Below, one piece after another: positions 23,032 to 33,131 of a stretch of 64,000 bases of DNA. The notes below the pieces were generated by a model, which was not told the DNA's origin, made no database searches, and saw only the letters and a program-made list of their open reading frames with translations. The DNA is from Staphylotrichum longicolle. Its lineage: Eukaryota > Ascomycota > Sordariomycetes > Sordariales > Chaetomiaceae. A program made the translations under genes and the position numbers. The stretch lies in NCBI GenBank assembly GCA_019096155.1, contig JAHCVI010000004.1, positions 1,116,001-1,180,000 on the forward strand, given 5' to 3'. Within the stretch, counting starts at the first letter, position 1. Each line of letters begins with the position of its first letter.

Positions 23032-24292
23032 TCAAACACCACTGCACGGACTGACCTTCGCCATCCCAAGCGGCCACAAGACATACCGCCTATGACTCTC
23101 CGGCAGTCTCTGCGCGGCCGTCTCGACCCACTGGAAGAGAATGTCGTCCCTCACGGCGTACGCGCGGGCCGGCCCGAGCGCGTGGCGCTGCAGGACGTGG
23201 GTCAGCATCCAAAAGTGCGCCAGCAGGATCTGCGCGGTCAGGTTGGTCGGTCTGGTGAAATGGGCGAACTCGGTGGTGTCCATGTCGTTGGTGGCGGCGT
23301 AGAGGGGGACGAGCTCGAGGCATGCTTTAACCAATACATCATCATGTCAGTGAATCACTGTCAAGTTAGTTGTTTCGGGGGGAGGGTGCCATACCGTTGA
23401 CGGGAGACGAGTGGCTCAGCCGAGCGATCCTCTCCATCGACGCCATGTAGTGAAGCTCGGCCGTGCTCTGGCAAAGTGGCGCAACCAGTTTGAGCGAGGC
23501 CATGAAATCTCGCAACGTCCCTCGCAGATCCTCCCCTGCTGCACTCTCATCCCCGCCAGCCGGCGGACCCAGCAGCGTCTTCATGCTCCCGACATAGGTC
23601 TCTTCAGTGATGGCGTGAAAAATGGACTCCGTCATGGACGGCACCACAGTCGTCTGGATCACCATCCACCCGCGCAACATGCTCAGAAACTCCATCATGC
23701 CGTCCGCCATGTAGCTCGACTGGAAGGTCAGGACGATGGCCGCGGCAAACCTGGCATCGGCGTCCTCCCGTGCGAGGCAGGGTCTGGACAGCGCCGCGTT
23801 CAGCGCGGTAATGGCCGACACGCGGTGGTCGAGCGCCTGCACCGCGAAGTCGGACTTGGTGCTCGCCGTCAGGTGCTGTGCCGCCAGACCGAGGATGGCG
23901 TGCGCGAGGAAGTCGTACTCGTGCGCCATGGCCGCGACGGTCTGCCAGATGTCGTCGAGGCCAAACGGGAGAGATGGGTAGGCCACGGTCAGGAAGTGGT
24001 GGAAGAAGCGCAGGTCCTCGAGACGGAGGGGAGACGATGCCGTGGAGGGCGTCCTCGAGGGGACCAGCGCCAGCCGTGGCGGTTGCGGGTATTGGCAGTC
24101 GAGGCCGAGGCGGCCGCAACCCCGACAGCAAGGGAGCTCCTCGGAGCATTTGACACGGCGTTTTTTGCAGTTGAAGCAGCCTTTTCTTGACTTGGCGTGA
24201 CCGCGTCCGGGAACTGGCCGGCCCCGCCCGGGCTGGCGTGTGGGTTTGTTTGAGGGGCGCTCCTTGTTTGGCGTCTTGGGTGGTTCGGACAT
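23032..24292 (-). CDS. Zn(II)2Cys6 transcription factor
   Basis: Two exons (24292..23395 and 23324..23032), with a 70-bp intron (GTATGG...TTAAAG, phase 1), give about 396 residues. A basic N-terminus leads into KGCFNCKKRRVKCSEELPCCRGCGRLGLDC, a complete six-cysteine binuclear zinc cluster. The remainder is the helical fungal regulatory region (DLRFFHHFLTVAYPSL, HAILGLAAQHLTA, YVLWPLGMAK). Such short C6 proteins with this LRFFHHF layout are usually nuclear regulators. A strong donor (GTCAGT) lies just before the chosen stop, so a further 3' exon is possible. The transposon at 24622 is inserted about 330 bp upstream of the start. Confidence 0.85.
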
Positions 24293-24621
24293 TGCGGGTT
24301 TGGGCTCTGATGTGCTTGATAGTTGCACCGGCAAGTGAAGCAGTATTCTTTGGCGGAATTTGAGGCAGAGAAGGATCCCGTTCTGCAGAACGGTTGACTC
24401 CTGATTGGATGATGACGCGTTGACTGAGGCTGAGGGCCGTGGCGCCCAAGGCCAAGACGGGGTGAAAAGGGGACCGAACAAAGACGAAACCCCAGGTGTT
24501 CAAGATCAGTCTTGAACTTTTGGGATACCTTAATCACAAGATTTCATTTTGTCCTTGCGGACTCTTGAATCAGAAAACGCCGGCAAAAGGCAACTATTCC
24601 ACCGTTCAGTTCAAATTGAAC
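24293..24621. other. Regulator 5' flank up to the transposon
   Basis: This is the remaining native upstream sequence of the Zn2Cys6 gene before the transposon junction. I see no distinct motif. Confidence 0.5.
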
Positions 24622-24623
24622 TA

Positions 24624-24665
24624 ACGTGCTTTATAAGCGAGTCGTGGGTATAAGCGAGTCGTGGC
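24624..24665 (+). repeat. Left terminal inverted repeat, with internal direct repeat
   Basis: This 42-bp end begins ACGTGCTT and contains two direct copies of TATAAGCGAGTCGTGG (16 bp) separated by one G. It is identical to the complement of 26444-26485. The doubled motif is the likely transposase binding site. Confidence 0.93.
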
Positions 24666-24722
24666 TTGCTTGGCGCGACGCGTCCTCTCTATCCCTCATC
24701 ATTATTCCCTCTACAACCCAAG

Positions 24723-26396
24723 ATGTCTCCTCCTTCAAAGGATGCCAGGATAAACTTAGCCCTCGAAGCTCTTCAAAACGACGAGAAGCTAAAGCTTGAA
24801 GCAGTAGCCAAGCTCTATAACGTACCCGCTTCAACCCTCCGTGACCGACGCGCTGGCCGGCCCGCACGACGCGATACTACGCCTAACTCACGCCGGCTCA
24901 CTAATTCCGAAGAGAAGGCTATTGTTGAATATATCCTTGAGCTTGATACGCGATCTTTTCCACCAAGACTACGTGGTGTGGAAGATATGGCCAACCAACT
25001 ACTACGCGTACGGGATGCGCCCCCTGTCGGCAAGCTCTGGGCATACAACTTCGTCAAACGCCAGCCAGAGCTCCGGACGCGTTGGACACGTCGGTACGAC
25101 TACTAGAGGGCTAAGTGCGAGGATCCGAAGGTTATTGGCGAGTAGTTTGCCCTTGTACGGAACGTTAAGGCCAAGTATGGTATCGTGGACGACGATATCT
25201 ACAACTTCGACGAGACCGGGTTTATGATGGGCATTATCTTCGCGGGTATGGTAGTTACAACCTCGGACGGTTGTAGCAAGGCAAAGCTCGCCTAGCCTGG
25301 CAACCGCGAGTGGGCAATGGTAATCCAGGGAGTCAATGCCCTCGGCTGGGCGATCCCTCCGTTCATCATCTTAGCCGTACAGTACCACCTCGCCAACTGG
25401 TATACTGAGTGCGACCTCCCGACTGACTGGCGCATCGTAACTACCGATAATGGCTGGACTACTAATACGGTAGGCCTAGATTGGATCAAGCACTTCGACT
25501 TCTATACAGCACCTTGTACGAAAGGTAAATACCGGTTGTTGATCCTCGACGGCCACGAAAGCTACCACTCGACCGAATTCGAGCTCTACTGCCAGTAGAA
25601 CAATATCATTATGCTCTGTATGCCTCTGCATTCTTCGCACCTCCTCCAGCCACTCGATGTTGGCTGCTTTGGACTGCTGAAGCAGGCGTACGGTCGCTAG
25701 ATCGAGGACTTGATGCGTACGTATATCAACCATATTAGCAAGCTCGAGTTCCTCTGCGCCTTTTGCGAGGCCTTCTTTGCCTCGATGATAGAGAAGAATA
25801 TACAAAGTGGCTTTGCAGGTGCTGGCCTAGTGCTGTACGATTTAGAGAGGGTGCTTTCTAAGCTGGATGTGAAGCTTCGTACGCCAATACCCCTGAACTC
25901 GCGTGCTAGCATACCACAACCTTGGGTCTTCCAGATACCGTAGAACCCTCGAGAAGCGACCTCGTAGTCAACGCTTATCAAGACTTGTATTACCAACCAT
26001 CAAAACAGCTCCCCGACTTCGATGTTGGCTGCTGTAGACCAGCTTGCCAAGGGTACGATGGCTGTGATGCACCAGGTGACCCTCCTTCAGGCAGAGGTGT
26101 CTTCGCTCCGCAAGGCCAATGAGGCACTAAGCAAACGCCGGAGAGCTAAAAAAACACGTGTACGGCTTGGAGGATCACTTACTATACAGGATGCACAGGA
26201 GTCACTGGGCCAGGGGGCTGCAGGTGGTGAGGGAGTGCAGGAAATGCAGCCGGAGGGTGGTGGTATAGGGGGGGGTCGTACGAGGGTTCGGTGCTGCGGT
26301 GTATGCGGCAAGCCTGGCCATAATGCCCGCACTTGCCAGGAGGCTGCAGAAGCATCTGATTCGGCTGTTTCTGATGTAATTATAGTTGGTTCCTAG
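24723..26396 (+). pseudogene. Pogo-type transposase with seven in-frame TAG codons
   Basis: One reading frame of 558 codons runs from MSPPSKDARINLALEAL to SDVIIVGS without any frameshift. It contains seven TAG codons at 25104, 25143, 25293, 25596, 25698, 25941 and 25965. Domains in order are an N-terminal helix-turn-helix (AVAKLYNVPASTLRDRRAGR), a CENP-B-like second helix region (SFPPRLRGVEDMANQLL) and a DDE superfamily core. The core keeps YNFDETGF, LILDGHES and LLQPLDVGCF, so all three acidic positions survive. A C-terminal CCHC zinc knuckle (CGVCGKPGHNARTC) ends the frame. The stops fall where relatives usually have Gln or Trp, consistent with C-to-T change in a CpA context on either strand (repeat-induced point mutation). 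It should not be functional. Confidence 0.9.
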
Positions 26397-26443
26397 TGTT
26401 GTTGTTTTGTAATTGAGGATATTGTTGGTAGAGTAGGAGAGAG

Positions 26444-26485
26444 GCCACGACTCGCTTATACCCACGACTCGCTTATAAAGCACGT
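26444..26485 (-). repeat. Right terminal inverted repeat
   Basis: This is an exact inverted copy of the left 42-bp end, including both 16-bp internal repeats, and is followed by the TA duplication. Confidence 0.93.
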
Positions 26486-26685
26486 TAAAGAAAAGAACTT
26501 TTCTGCGCAAAGCACATGCACTCAGGGGTCTCAAATGTACGACAGTTATTAGTTGTTAATCATTAGTTCTGTCTTTTTAGTACAATTACGGCACACCTGG
26601 CTCCGGCATGCAACAAACTGACCCCAGATTCACCACTCCTTCCGCATTACTCGCCGGGAACTCTTCACTCCGTTGCCCCCATCAA

Positions 26686-28023
26686 CTAGGTAGCTTTCGG
26701 GGGAGGGCAGGTCGGCACGACACTCAAGATGTTGACAGCAGCATGGATGATAAGCGCCGCCTTGGACCCACCCGTGCAAGTCGGATACACAAGGGGCGTC
26801 GGGTTCGACCAGGTCGGCAGGTTGGGGATGGCGCCGGCGTTGTACGTGTACTGGCCGGGCGCGCACTTTGTCAGGGGCAGACACTGCAGGTTGACGTGGA
26901 CCTCGGCGAGGGCGTAGGGCGGATTCAGGAGGTAGGTGACGGTGACGCGGCCCTGCGCGTTGGCCGTGGCGACCCAGATGCCCACATCCATCGCCTTGGT
27001 GATGTCGTTGCCGCCGGCGCCGACGTAGAGCGGACCGCTCATGCCACCCTGGAGCTCGGCGACCGTGGGCGTCTCGTACCAGCCCCAACGGTTGCAGCCC
27101 GCGCCGGACTGGGTGTTGAGAGTGGTCGATTTTTGGACGCCCGCAACGGGGTTCTGGTAGCCAAACGCGGTTCCGAACCCGCACGTCTTGAGCGAAGGAG
27201 GAGCACTCGAAGTGGTCGATGTCGTTGAGCACGAGGTCGTCGAAGGCTCGGTTGGAGGGTACGAGGTTTCCGACGGGGTTGGAGTTGGGGTGGGCGTCGT
27301 AGACGTCGGGCAGGCGCTCACTTGGCAGTTGGTGCAGCGATACGCGACCTCGATGTAGGGATACTGAGTGTTCCACGACGTGCATTGCCGGGAACCGTCT
27401 CGCGACGTGCAGGGGTACTGCTGGACGAAAGGAATGGCAGCGCCACCGCCAACGGGCTCAACCAGTCCCGAGAGCTGGAAGTAGAAGCCCAGGCCTTCCC
27501 GGTCTCCGTTAGGGCACATCCCCGCCATAAGCTCCGGGATGCTAGCGGTAGTAGGCTTTTGGAGAACCTGGTTGAAGGGAAGGTCACAGATGTAGTGGCC
27601 ATCGCTGCTCGGGGAGCAGAGGATGTTGGTTGTAGGGGGCGGGCTGCTCCAGGTGCTCGAGTCGGCGGCAATATTGCCCTTCACCTTCCAAGTGACGACT
27701 GCGGACTTGATGGTGTAACCGGGGAAGGGTTCAAAATCGACGTGGAGGGCGGGCCCGGAAAAGGTGAAACAGGCCCTGGAGGCGGACGACGGGTTATTGT
27801 AGGGGCCGACAACGATGGGAGGGCATTGCTCCGAGTAGAAGTTCTCGAGGGGGAGTCCAAAGGTGTTTTGGTCAGGCATTGGGATGCCGGCAAGGCTGCA
27901 GTCGTTGAGGCAGACATCATAGTCCCAGCGCTTGACGCGGGTGCTGCCGACAACATCTGGGACCGCGACGGCGGCTGCCAGACCGCACCCGGCGAGGAGC
28001 ACGGTGGTGTGAGGAAGATGCAT
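26686..28023 (-). CDS. Secreted two-domain protein with Ser/Thr-rich linker
   Basis: A single exon gives 445 residues. A signal peptide (TTVLLAGCGLAAAVAV) is followed by RVKR at 29-32, a probable Kex2 cleavage site just before WDYDVC. The N-terminal Cys-rich domain ends YRCTNCQVSACP. A Thr/Pro/Ser linker of about 45 residues, likely O-glycosylated, follows. The second domain opens CGFGTAFGYQ and contains GCNRWGWY and CAPGQYTYN. That domain resembles a beta-sandwich repeat I associate with bacterial and fungal surface proteins (GNRWGW and APGQY motifs). No catalytic motif is evident. It is probably extracellular or wall-associated, with unknown role. The start at 28023 is chosen because the hydrophobic core follows directly; another in-frame methionine lies ten codons upstream. 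Confidence 0.8.
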   Translation of the reverse strand: MHLPHTTVLLAGCGLAAAVAVPDVVGSTRVKRWDYDVCLNDCSLAGIPMPDQNTFGLPLENFYSEQCPPIVVGPYNNPSSASRACFTFSGPALHVDFEPFPGYTIKSAVVTWKVKGNIAADSSTWSSPPPTTNILCSPSSDGHYICDLPFNQVLQKPTTASIPELMAGMCPNGDREGLGFYFQLSGLVEPVGGGAAIPFVQQYPCTSRDGSRQCTSWNTQYPYIEVAYRCTNCQVSACPTSTTPTPTPTPSETSYPPTEPSTTSCSTTSTTSSAPPSLKTCGFGTAFGYQNPVAGVQKSTTLNTQSGAGCNRWGWYETPTVAELQGGMSGPLYVGAGGNDITKAMDVGIWVATANAQGRVTVTYLLNPPYALAEVHVNLQCLPLTKCAPGQYTYNAGAIPNLPTWSNPTPLVYPTCTGGSKAALIIHAAVNILSVVPTCPPPKAT

Positions 28024-31000
28024 CGCTGCAACGTTTGGTGGCCCTTTGTTCAACCTGGGGTTCAGTTAAGAAACGAGAGTGATGAGTTGAGAGAGACGAG
28101 TGAAAACTGCCTGCGACTAGGTGGCCATGGGACTCCTTAATACAAGTGAGGCATGGAGAAGCCCGTCGGGCCCCCCTGATCGGATCGTTTGTGATCTGGG
28201 ATCTGGCCTGCAGGCGGGCGTTGCCGAGTGATGCTAGCTTCAGCTCCGCTCAGCTCGTGAGGAACTGAGGCTTACTGCTACGTACAAATTCGTCCGTGGG
28301 CGCGGTCTGGACCACGCCGTCTTCGGGCTGCCCAATTGAGGTCGGCCTGGCCCTCGGCATTTCCGTCTCCGGTGAAGCCCAACCTGCGCACAGCCGAAGC
28401 CAAAGTCCATTAAACTCGTAGTGCGCTGGCCTGGCTTCTTGCGCGGCCTCCTGGGGTGCTTCGTGTTTAAAGACGTGTGGAGATCAGCTGAATGTGAGTG
28501 AGCGCCATGCAAGAGAAATTCACGGCTTGCCAAAACCATTTTGCTCATGTCAACGCCGATTTGATTGTGATCTCCACTTGCCGCAAGGACTCGGATATCG
28601 CTCTCAGCCTCATTTTGGATTTGACGGCGCAAAAATCAGGGAGGCGCTTTGGTTCTGGCAACCCACCGTCGATTTGCGTTGATTTGGAGAAAGGAGCTAA
28701 TCCACGAACTAGTCGAGCTAGAGGTTCAGGCGCACGCCACCAAAGCTTGTGGTTCGTTGTTACAGTTCAAGCTTTACCCACCGACCTTGGTTTCTCCGCA
28801 CCTGCACTTGGGGGCTGGGCACAAGCTGATCGACTTGTTTCTTCGATCCCAGCATTCGCATCCTGCCACTTATGCACTGCTCCATCACGGGACAATCCGA
28901 TACTGCGTCACAGACTCCAGCTGCGCGGCGAGCAGGAATCCGAGTATCCAGACCGAGACGTGTTGGAAGCCAAATGGATCCGCCAGTTTCGGCTGGATCC
29001 AATTGGCTGTTCGGAAATCCACCTACCTCGAGGCTGCCTCGAGGCTGCCCCGACCGCTTCAGGTTGCACTTCCCCTGGTGTGCATTTTACGATCTCAAGG
29101 TCCTGTCGATTCCATGATCAAGCGCTCCCACCCTCAACCAAGAGTTTAACCGGGAACGAGTCAGGGGCCCAGGGAAACAGGCACAATGTTGAATGGCCTG
29201 CGTAAACTCTCGGTAACACAGATTATGTGCGTCTTCACTCCTTTGCCGCCACCTTAAACTCTCGTCGCCGACGTCGTCGGGGTTGATCGGGACGGGAGTG
29301 ACGGAGCCGGGCCGGAAAATAGGGGGCCGATCGCCGGACTGGGCCGGGAGGTTCTCAGGGGTTACAACATGATAAAGGGTTAGGGTTTTCTAACGGAGTT
29401 GTGAGCTGAGAAAAGCCAGGGGATGACCCCACCGTTGGTTAGGTGACAGGCGGCATGATCAGCATCCATCTCCGTCCATCACGGGGCCACGAAACTGGCT
29501 TCCCTTTTTGCTACACCTGACAAAACTTGATTCTTCCTCAACATGGCGTGGTGTGCATCGATGCGACTGCAGATGAATCAGCGGAAGCGTCAAACAACCC
29601 GTCACCCCGACTGAGCCCGCCGACTCGACTTGATGGCTTGACGAGAGGTGAGTGAGAGTCAAAATCTGTTTTGTGGCAGTGCAACCGCCATGCTCCGCTG
29701 TGACGCGTTTTCTCCCGCGAGTCCGCCCGTGGCTCGTTGCTGTCTGCCACCTGCAAGGCACTCGAACCAAGAGCTTGCGCATCTCTGTCAAACCTCTCAG
29801 TTACACAGTAATTGGGCGGGGTTGCCCAAACTCTGCGCAACCACTCGTTTCAACCCGGTGCTCTGGCAACCAGTAATTCCTGTGCCACCCGATCTGGCCA
29901 AACCAATCATCACCAACGCTGCACAGCCCATGTTTCTCTGTTTCCAACATGTTGGTTCTCTTACTCTCATAGGAACTCAACCTTGTGCCGAGAGAAAGCC
30001 CGTGACACAGTGGCAGCCGGCAAACCAAGCCCTCTATCTGACATCCAACAAGCCCCGTCGGTGTTTGAGAAGAGGCATTCAATGCCTGACTTCCCAAAAC
30101 GGCAATTCTTTAGGGAGGCGCAAGCAGCACCAGGGCACAGCATGCTGCCTCGGAGTCAACCCATGCAACATGACAATTCCCCCCTTCAGCCTCTCTGCGG
30201 TTGTCAAATATTCCACATGTCAATAGTTTACCTGCCCGTCAGCTAGGCGCAGCTTGCCGTGGCGTGTGTCATTTCGGCATCGCATCCCATTCCCAATCCA
30301 ACACAAACGCCAGGCATGAACTGACCCGAATAAGCCCCATCACCGACAACTCATCGCAGCGCAGTCACCGCGTATCCGCACCCCATGCACGCAATCAGGT
30401 AAACACGGATTCCAAAACCCCTCCCGACCGGCCGGCCGACCAGCACCGAACCCCATCATCCACCATCCACCGACCGACCGACCGACCCGACCGGCCCCTG
30501 ACCCGGCCAACTCACCACCACCACCACCATCCTCCCCACTCGTCATCTCCGGTACACCATCGTAAGGAACACGCCACATAACGCGGCCCTCCCGCTCGAC
30601 CACACCCCCAACCCCTCCCTCCAGCCCCCCGGCCCGCCAATCCAACGCCCATCACAGTCCCATCAGCGGCGGGGTTTGGGATTCTGATACACGATGCGCG
30701 CGCGCGGCCCGCGCAAACAGGCCGGGTTGCACTGCAACTTGCAACTTGCAACTGCACTGCACTGCACCAGTGACGGGAAAAAATGTAAACAAATACAGCA
30801 ACCCCCCTGGACCTGGTAGGTAAGGTAGGTAGCGGCGGCGGTGAGTGCGGTGTAGAGGCTGGCTCGGCTGGTAGCGAGATAGGACGGCAGGATGAAGCAA
30901 AAGCAAAAAAGTAAAATCACGCACGCATGAAACATACGTGGCATACATAGCATGCCATCATTCTGGCACGCAGCATCAGGCGAGGAGGGGCCCCTCATCC

Positions 31001-31704
31001 CAACCACCGCGTTGTCCGCTCATTGGGTTGGGTATCGATTGCGGCCGGATAAGTTGGCCAAGCTCGGATGTCAGCCCGACAAGAGACTTCTGGCACGATG
31101 CGATGCAGGTGCCTGGTGAGTCTGGTGTTGCCTTCGAAACTTTTGCAGGGGAAGAGGTAGGCTTCCATGGATGGCGATGGTTTCTTCTTAGGCTGCAACG
31201 AAGACGATGAGCAGGTTCGAGGTGTGGGACTGTTTGGGTCCTAGAAAGAGAGGTCATACCAAGGCATCTCATGTCACGACTCAAGAGTGAGAAAGGTCAT
31301 GGTGATATCAATGATCATTGTGGTCATTAGACTATTACGCCCACCCATGCTATCGTAGCTAGCAAGACAAAAGCGAACCCCCAAATCATTACCCTCCAAC
31401 CCGCCCTCCGGTATAATGCCATGGTATGATGATGCTGATATATCCCGAACTCCATCACGGTGTCCAACACATCCACCCATCCAGATCTATCCAGATCTAC
31501 CCATCAGAATGCACCGCCCATTTAGTAGTAGCAATAGCACGCTTTTCCAGCGGCTGCCCAAACCAGGAAAACAAAACACCCAAACTCCATCGCGGCCGGT
31601 TCCAAGCAGGCGACACACTCAACCAGGAATGCACCACCCGCCCCCGCACCACGTAAATGCAATGCCAGAACAACCATTTCATGATCCCATCATACCCGCG
31701 CTAT
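28024..31704. other. 3.7-kb region without a recognisable gene
   Basis: Open frames exist on both strands (for example 28498-29205 and 29648-30226) but none has a domain, signal peptide or plausible splice partner. A telobox-like motif lies at 29375-29389. GACC/GACCG repeats occur around 30420-30500. The left end should include the secreted-protein promoter and the right end the cyclin 3' UTR. Confidence 0.45.
29375..29389. promoter_or_regulatory. Telobox-like motif AAAGGGTTAGGGTTT
   Basis: Its complement, AAACCCTAACCCTTT, repeats the motif at 13401. The function is unknown, since no gene start is recognised close by. Confidence 0.3.
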
Positions 31705-32991
31705 TTACCGCGCAGCGCCAAAAACCCTCCCAAACACCCCCCTCATCGCCTTGCCCGCCGACACCGCGGCCGAGGCCTTCCGGCTCTCCTCCAGGCTCCT
31801 GAAATCCTCCGCCGAGATCTCATACGGCAGCAGCTTCTTGCTTGCCGACTGCTTCCTGCCATGCAGATAAATCGCATCCTTCTCCGGCACACACGGCGGC
31901 CGGGCATCCTCGTACATCGCCTCCATGGCCGAGGGCGAGTCGCACACCATGGCCGCGCTGCCGTCCGCCGCGTCATAGATGTACGGCTGGTGGGTGGCAG
32001 TGGTGATGTCGGCCTCGCTGAGCGGGGTGGTCGCGCGGGAGGTAACCGATCCCGCGTAGGACGAGCCGCTCGAGTAGAGGCCGGGTGGCGAGACATCGCG
32101 AGAGCTGCCGCGCGAGTGGGACGGGGTGTAGGTCTGCGTGCGCGAGCGCGAGGTGGCGCGCGACGACGACGATGGCGGGGTGGGGTAAGCATGCTCGTGG
32201 GAAGTGGCAGCTGGGAGGTAGGCGGGTTGGGGTTGCTGAGGCTGGGCGAGGGCGCGCCAGAGCTGGGCTTCCTCCTCGCGCTCGCGCTGGCGGGCGAGGC
32301 GCTCCTCCTGCAGCTGGCGCTCGCGAAGTTCCTGCTCCTGCTTCCGGCGCATGCGGCGGAGGTGGCGAGCCTCGATGTCGGCGCGGATTGGGGCGAGGAA
32401 GGGCTCGAGCTCGTGGTAGAGGTCGGCCTCTGTGATGCGCAGGTCCCAGTCCAGCAGGAAGAGGAGCTGCTTCTCCATGAGGTTCACCTCGGTGCGGCTG
32501 AAGCCGAAGTGGTAAACGTTGGTCGAGACGATGCTATAGCTGGCCCAGTGCTTGTTCTTGGGGCTGCTGTCGTTGAGGTACTTGGCGGCGAGGATGAGGG
32601 ATGCCAAGAAGATGCGGTGGGTGGTGCACCGGAGGCCCTTGGCCATGGGCTGGAGGCGCGACTTGAGGCGGCGCAGATAGACCAGTGACGACATGAGCGT
32701 TGGTACCTGCACGTTGGACGAGATGACGAGCTGCGTGATGAACTCCTCCATCGACGGGAGAGCTCCGTCGCTGCTCTTGACCGCCCGCGGCGACGGCTCC
32801 CGTGGAGGCGAGGGCTGTCGTGGCCGGGATGCTTGTGCTTGCGGGGGCATCATGCTGGGATCGCACTGGATAACGTTGGCCGCAGCCTTTGCCAGGTACC
32901 TGATCATCGTCTTGTCGACAGGCTGGTAAACAAAAGCCTCGAGGGCTGCAGCGTTGAGCTCAGCTTGGCTGAGTGTTGGTAGTGACTCCAT
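31705..32991 (-). CDS. PCL/Pho80-type G1 cyclin
   Basis: A single exon gives 428 residues. The N-terminus (LEAFVYQPVDKTMIRYLAKAA) leads into a cyclin box at about 75-190, with SMEEFITQLV, LMSSLVYLRRLKSRLQP, RIFLASLILAAKYLND, KHWASYSIV, FSRTEVNLMEKQLLFLLDWDL. This is the Pcl1/2-like pattern of cyclins partnering a Pho85-class CDK. An Arg/Glu-rich coiled coil (MRRKQEQELRERQLQEERLARQ) and a long Ser/Thr/Pro tail with many SP/TP sites follow, suggesting phospho-regulated turnover. The methionine at 32991 is preferred; an in-frame one at 33078 would add a His/Thr-rich leader. The next gene upstream on the same strand, 8.2 kb away, is CDK1. Confidence 0.88.
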   Translation of the reverse strand: MESLPTLSQAELNAAALEAFVYQPVDKTMIRYLAKAAANVIQCDPSMMPPQAQASRPRQPSPPREPSPRAVKSSDGALPSMEEFITQLVISSNVQVPTLMSSLVYLRRLKSRLQPMAKGLRCTTHRIFLASLILAAKYLNDSSPKNKHWASYSIVSTNVYHFGFSRTEVNLMEKQLLFLLDWDLRITEADLYHELEPFLAPIRADIEARHLRRMRRKQEQELRERQLQEERLARQREREEEAQLWRALAQPQQPQPAYLPAATSHEHAYPTPPSSSSRATSRSRTQTYTPSHSRGSSRDVSPPGLYSSGSSYAGSVTSRATTPLSEADITTATHQPYIYDAADGSAAMVCDSPSAMEAMYEDARPPCVPEKDAIYLHGRKQSASKKLLPYEISAEDFRSLEESRKASAAVSAGKAMRGVFGRVFGAAR

Positions 32992-33095
32992 GATGTGTGG
33001 TGGGGTTGTGTGTGACTCGGTGTGTGAGTGTGGGGGAGTGTCGAGGTTAAGTGTCGGTGTTGTTGTGTGTTGCTCCACCTGCGTCAGGGGTAGCG

Positions 33096-33131
33096 GTGTG
33101 GTGTGTGTGTGTGTGTGTTGTGTGTGTGTGG
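33096..33131. repeat. GT microsatellite upstream of the cyclin start
   Basis: A nearly pure (GT)n tract with two interruptions lies 105-140 bp before the cyclin ATG. It reads (CA)n on the transcribed sense strand, probably within the 5' leader. Confidence 0.85.

Larger units (their letters stand above)
24622..26487 (+). mobile_element. Fot/pogo-type DNA transposon, complete ends
   Basis: The 1,862-bp body (24624-26485) is flanked by TA target duplications (24622-24623 and 26486-26487) and bounded by 42-bp terminal inverted repeats that match perfectly. The single internal frame encodes a CENP-B/pogo-type transposase interrupted by amber codons. Size, TA target, repeat length and transposase class agree with the Tc1/mariner-pogo superfamily of filamentous fungi (Fot1, Pot2 and relatives). 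The intact identical ends suggest recent insertion or recent mobilisation in trans. Confidence 0.93.

Noticed and set aside
24723..26396. Reassignment of TAG to glutamine in this organism
   Set aside because: Well-supported genes in the window end in TAG (57367-57369 for the transporter, 26686-26688 for the secreted protein), so TAG is a normal stop here.
28498..29205. 235-codon open frame in the 3.7-kb gap
   Set aside because: No domain, signal or splice context; competing frames overlap on the same strand.
31657..32688. 343-codon open frame antisense to the cyclin
   Set aside because: It overlaps the cyclin box on the other strand and shows no domain.
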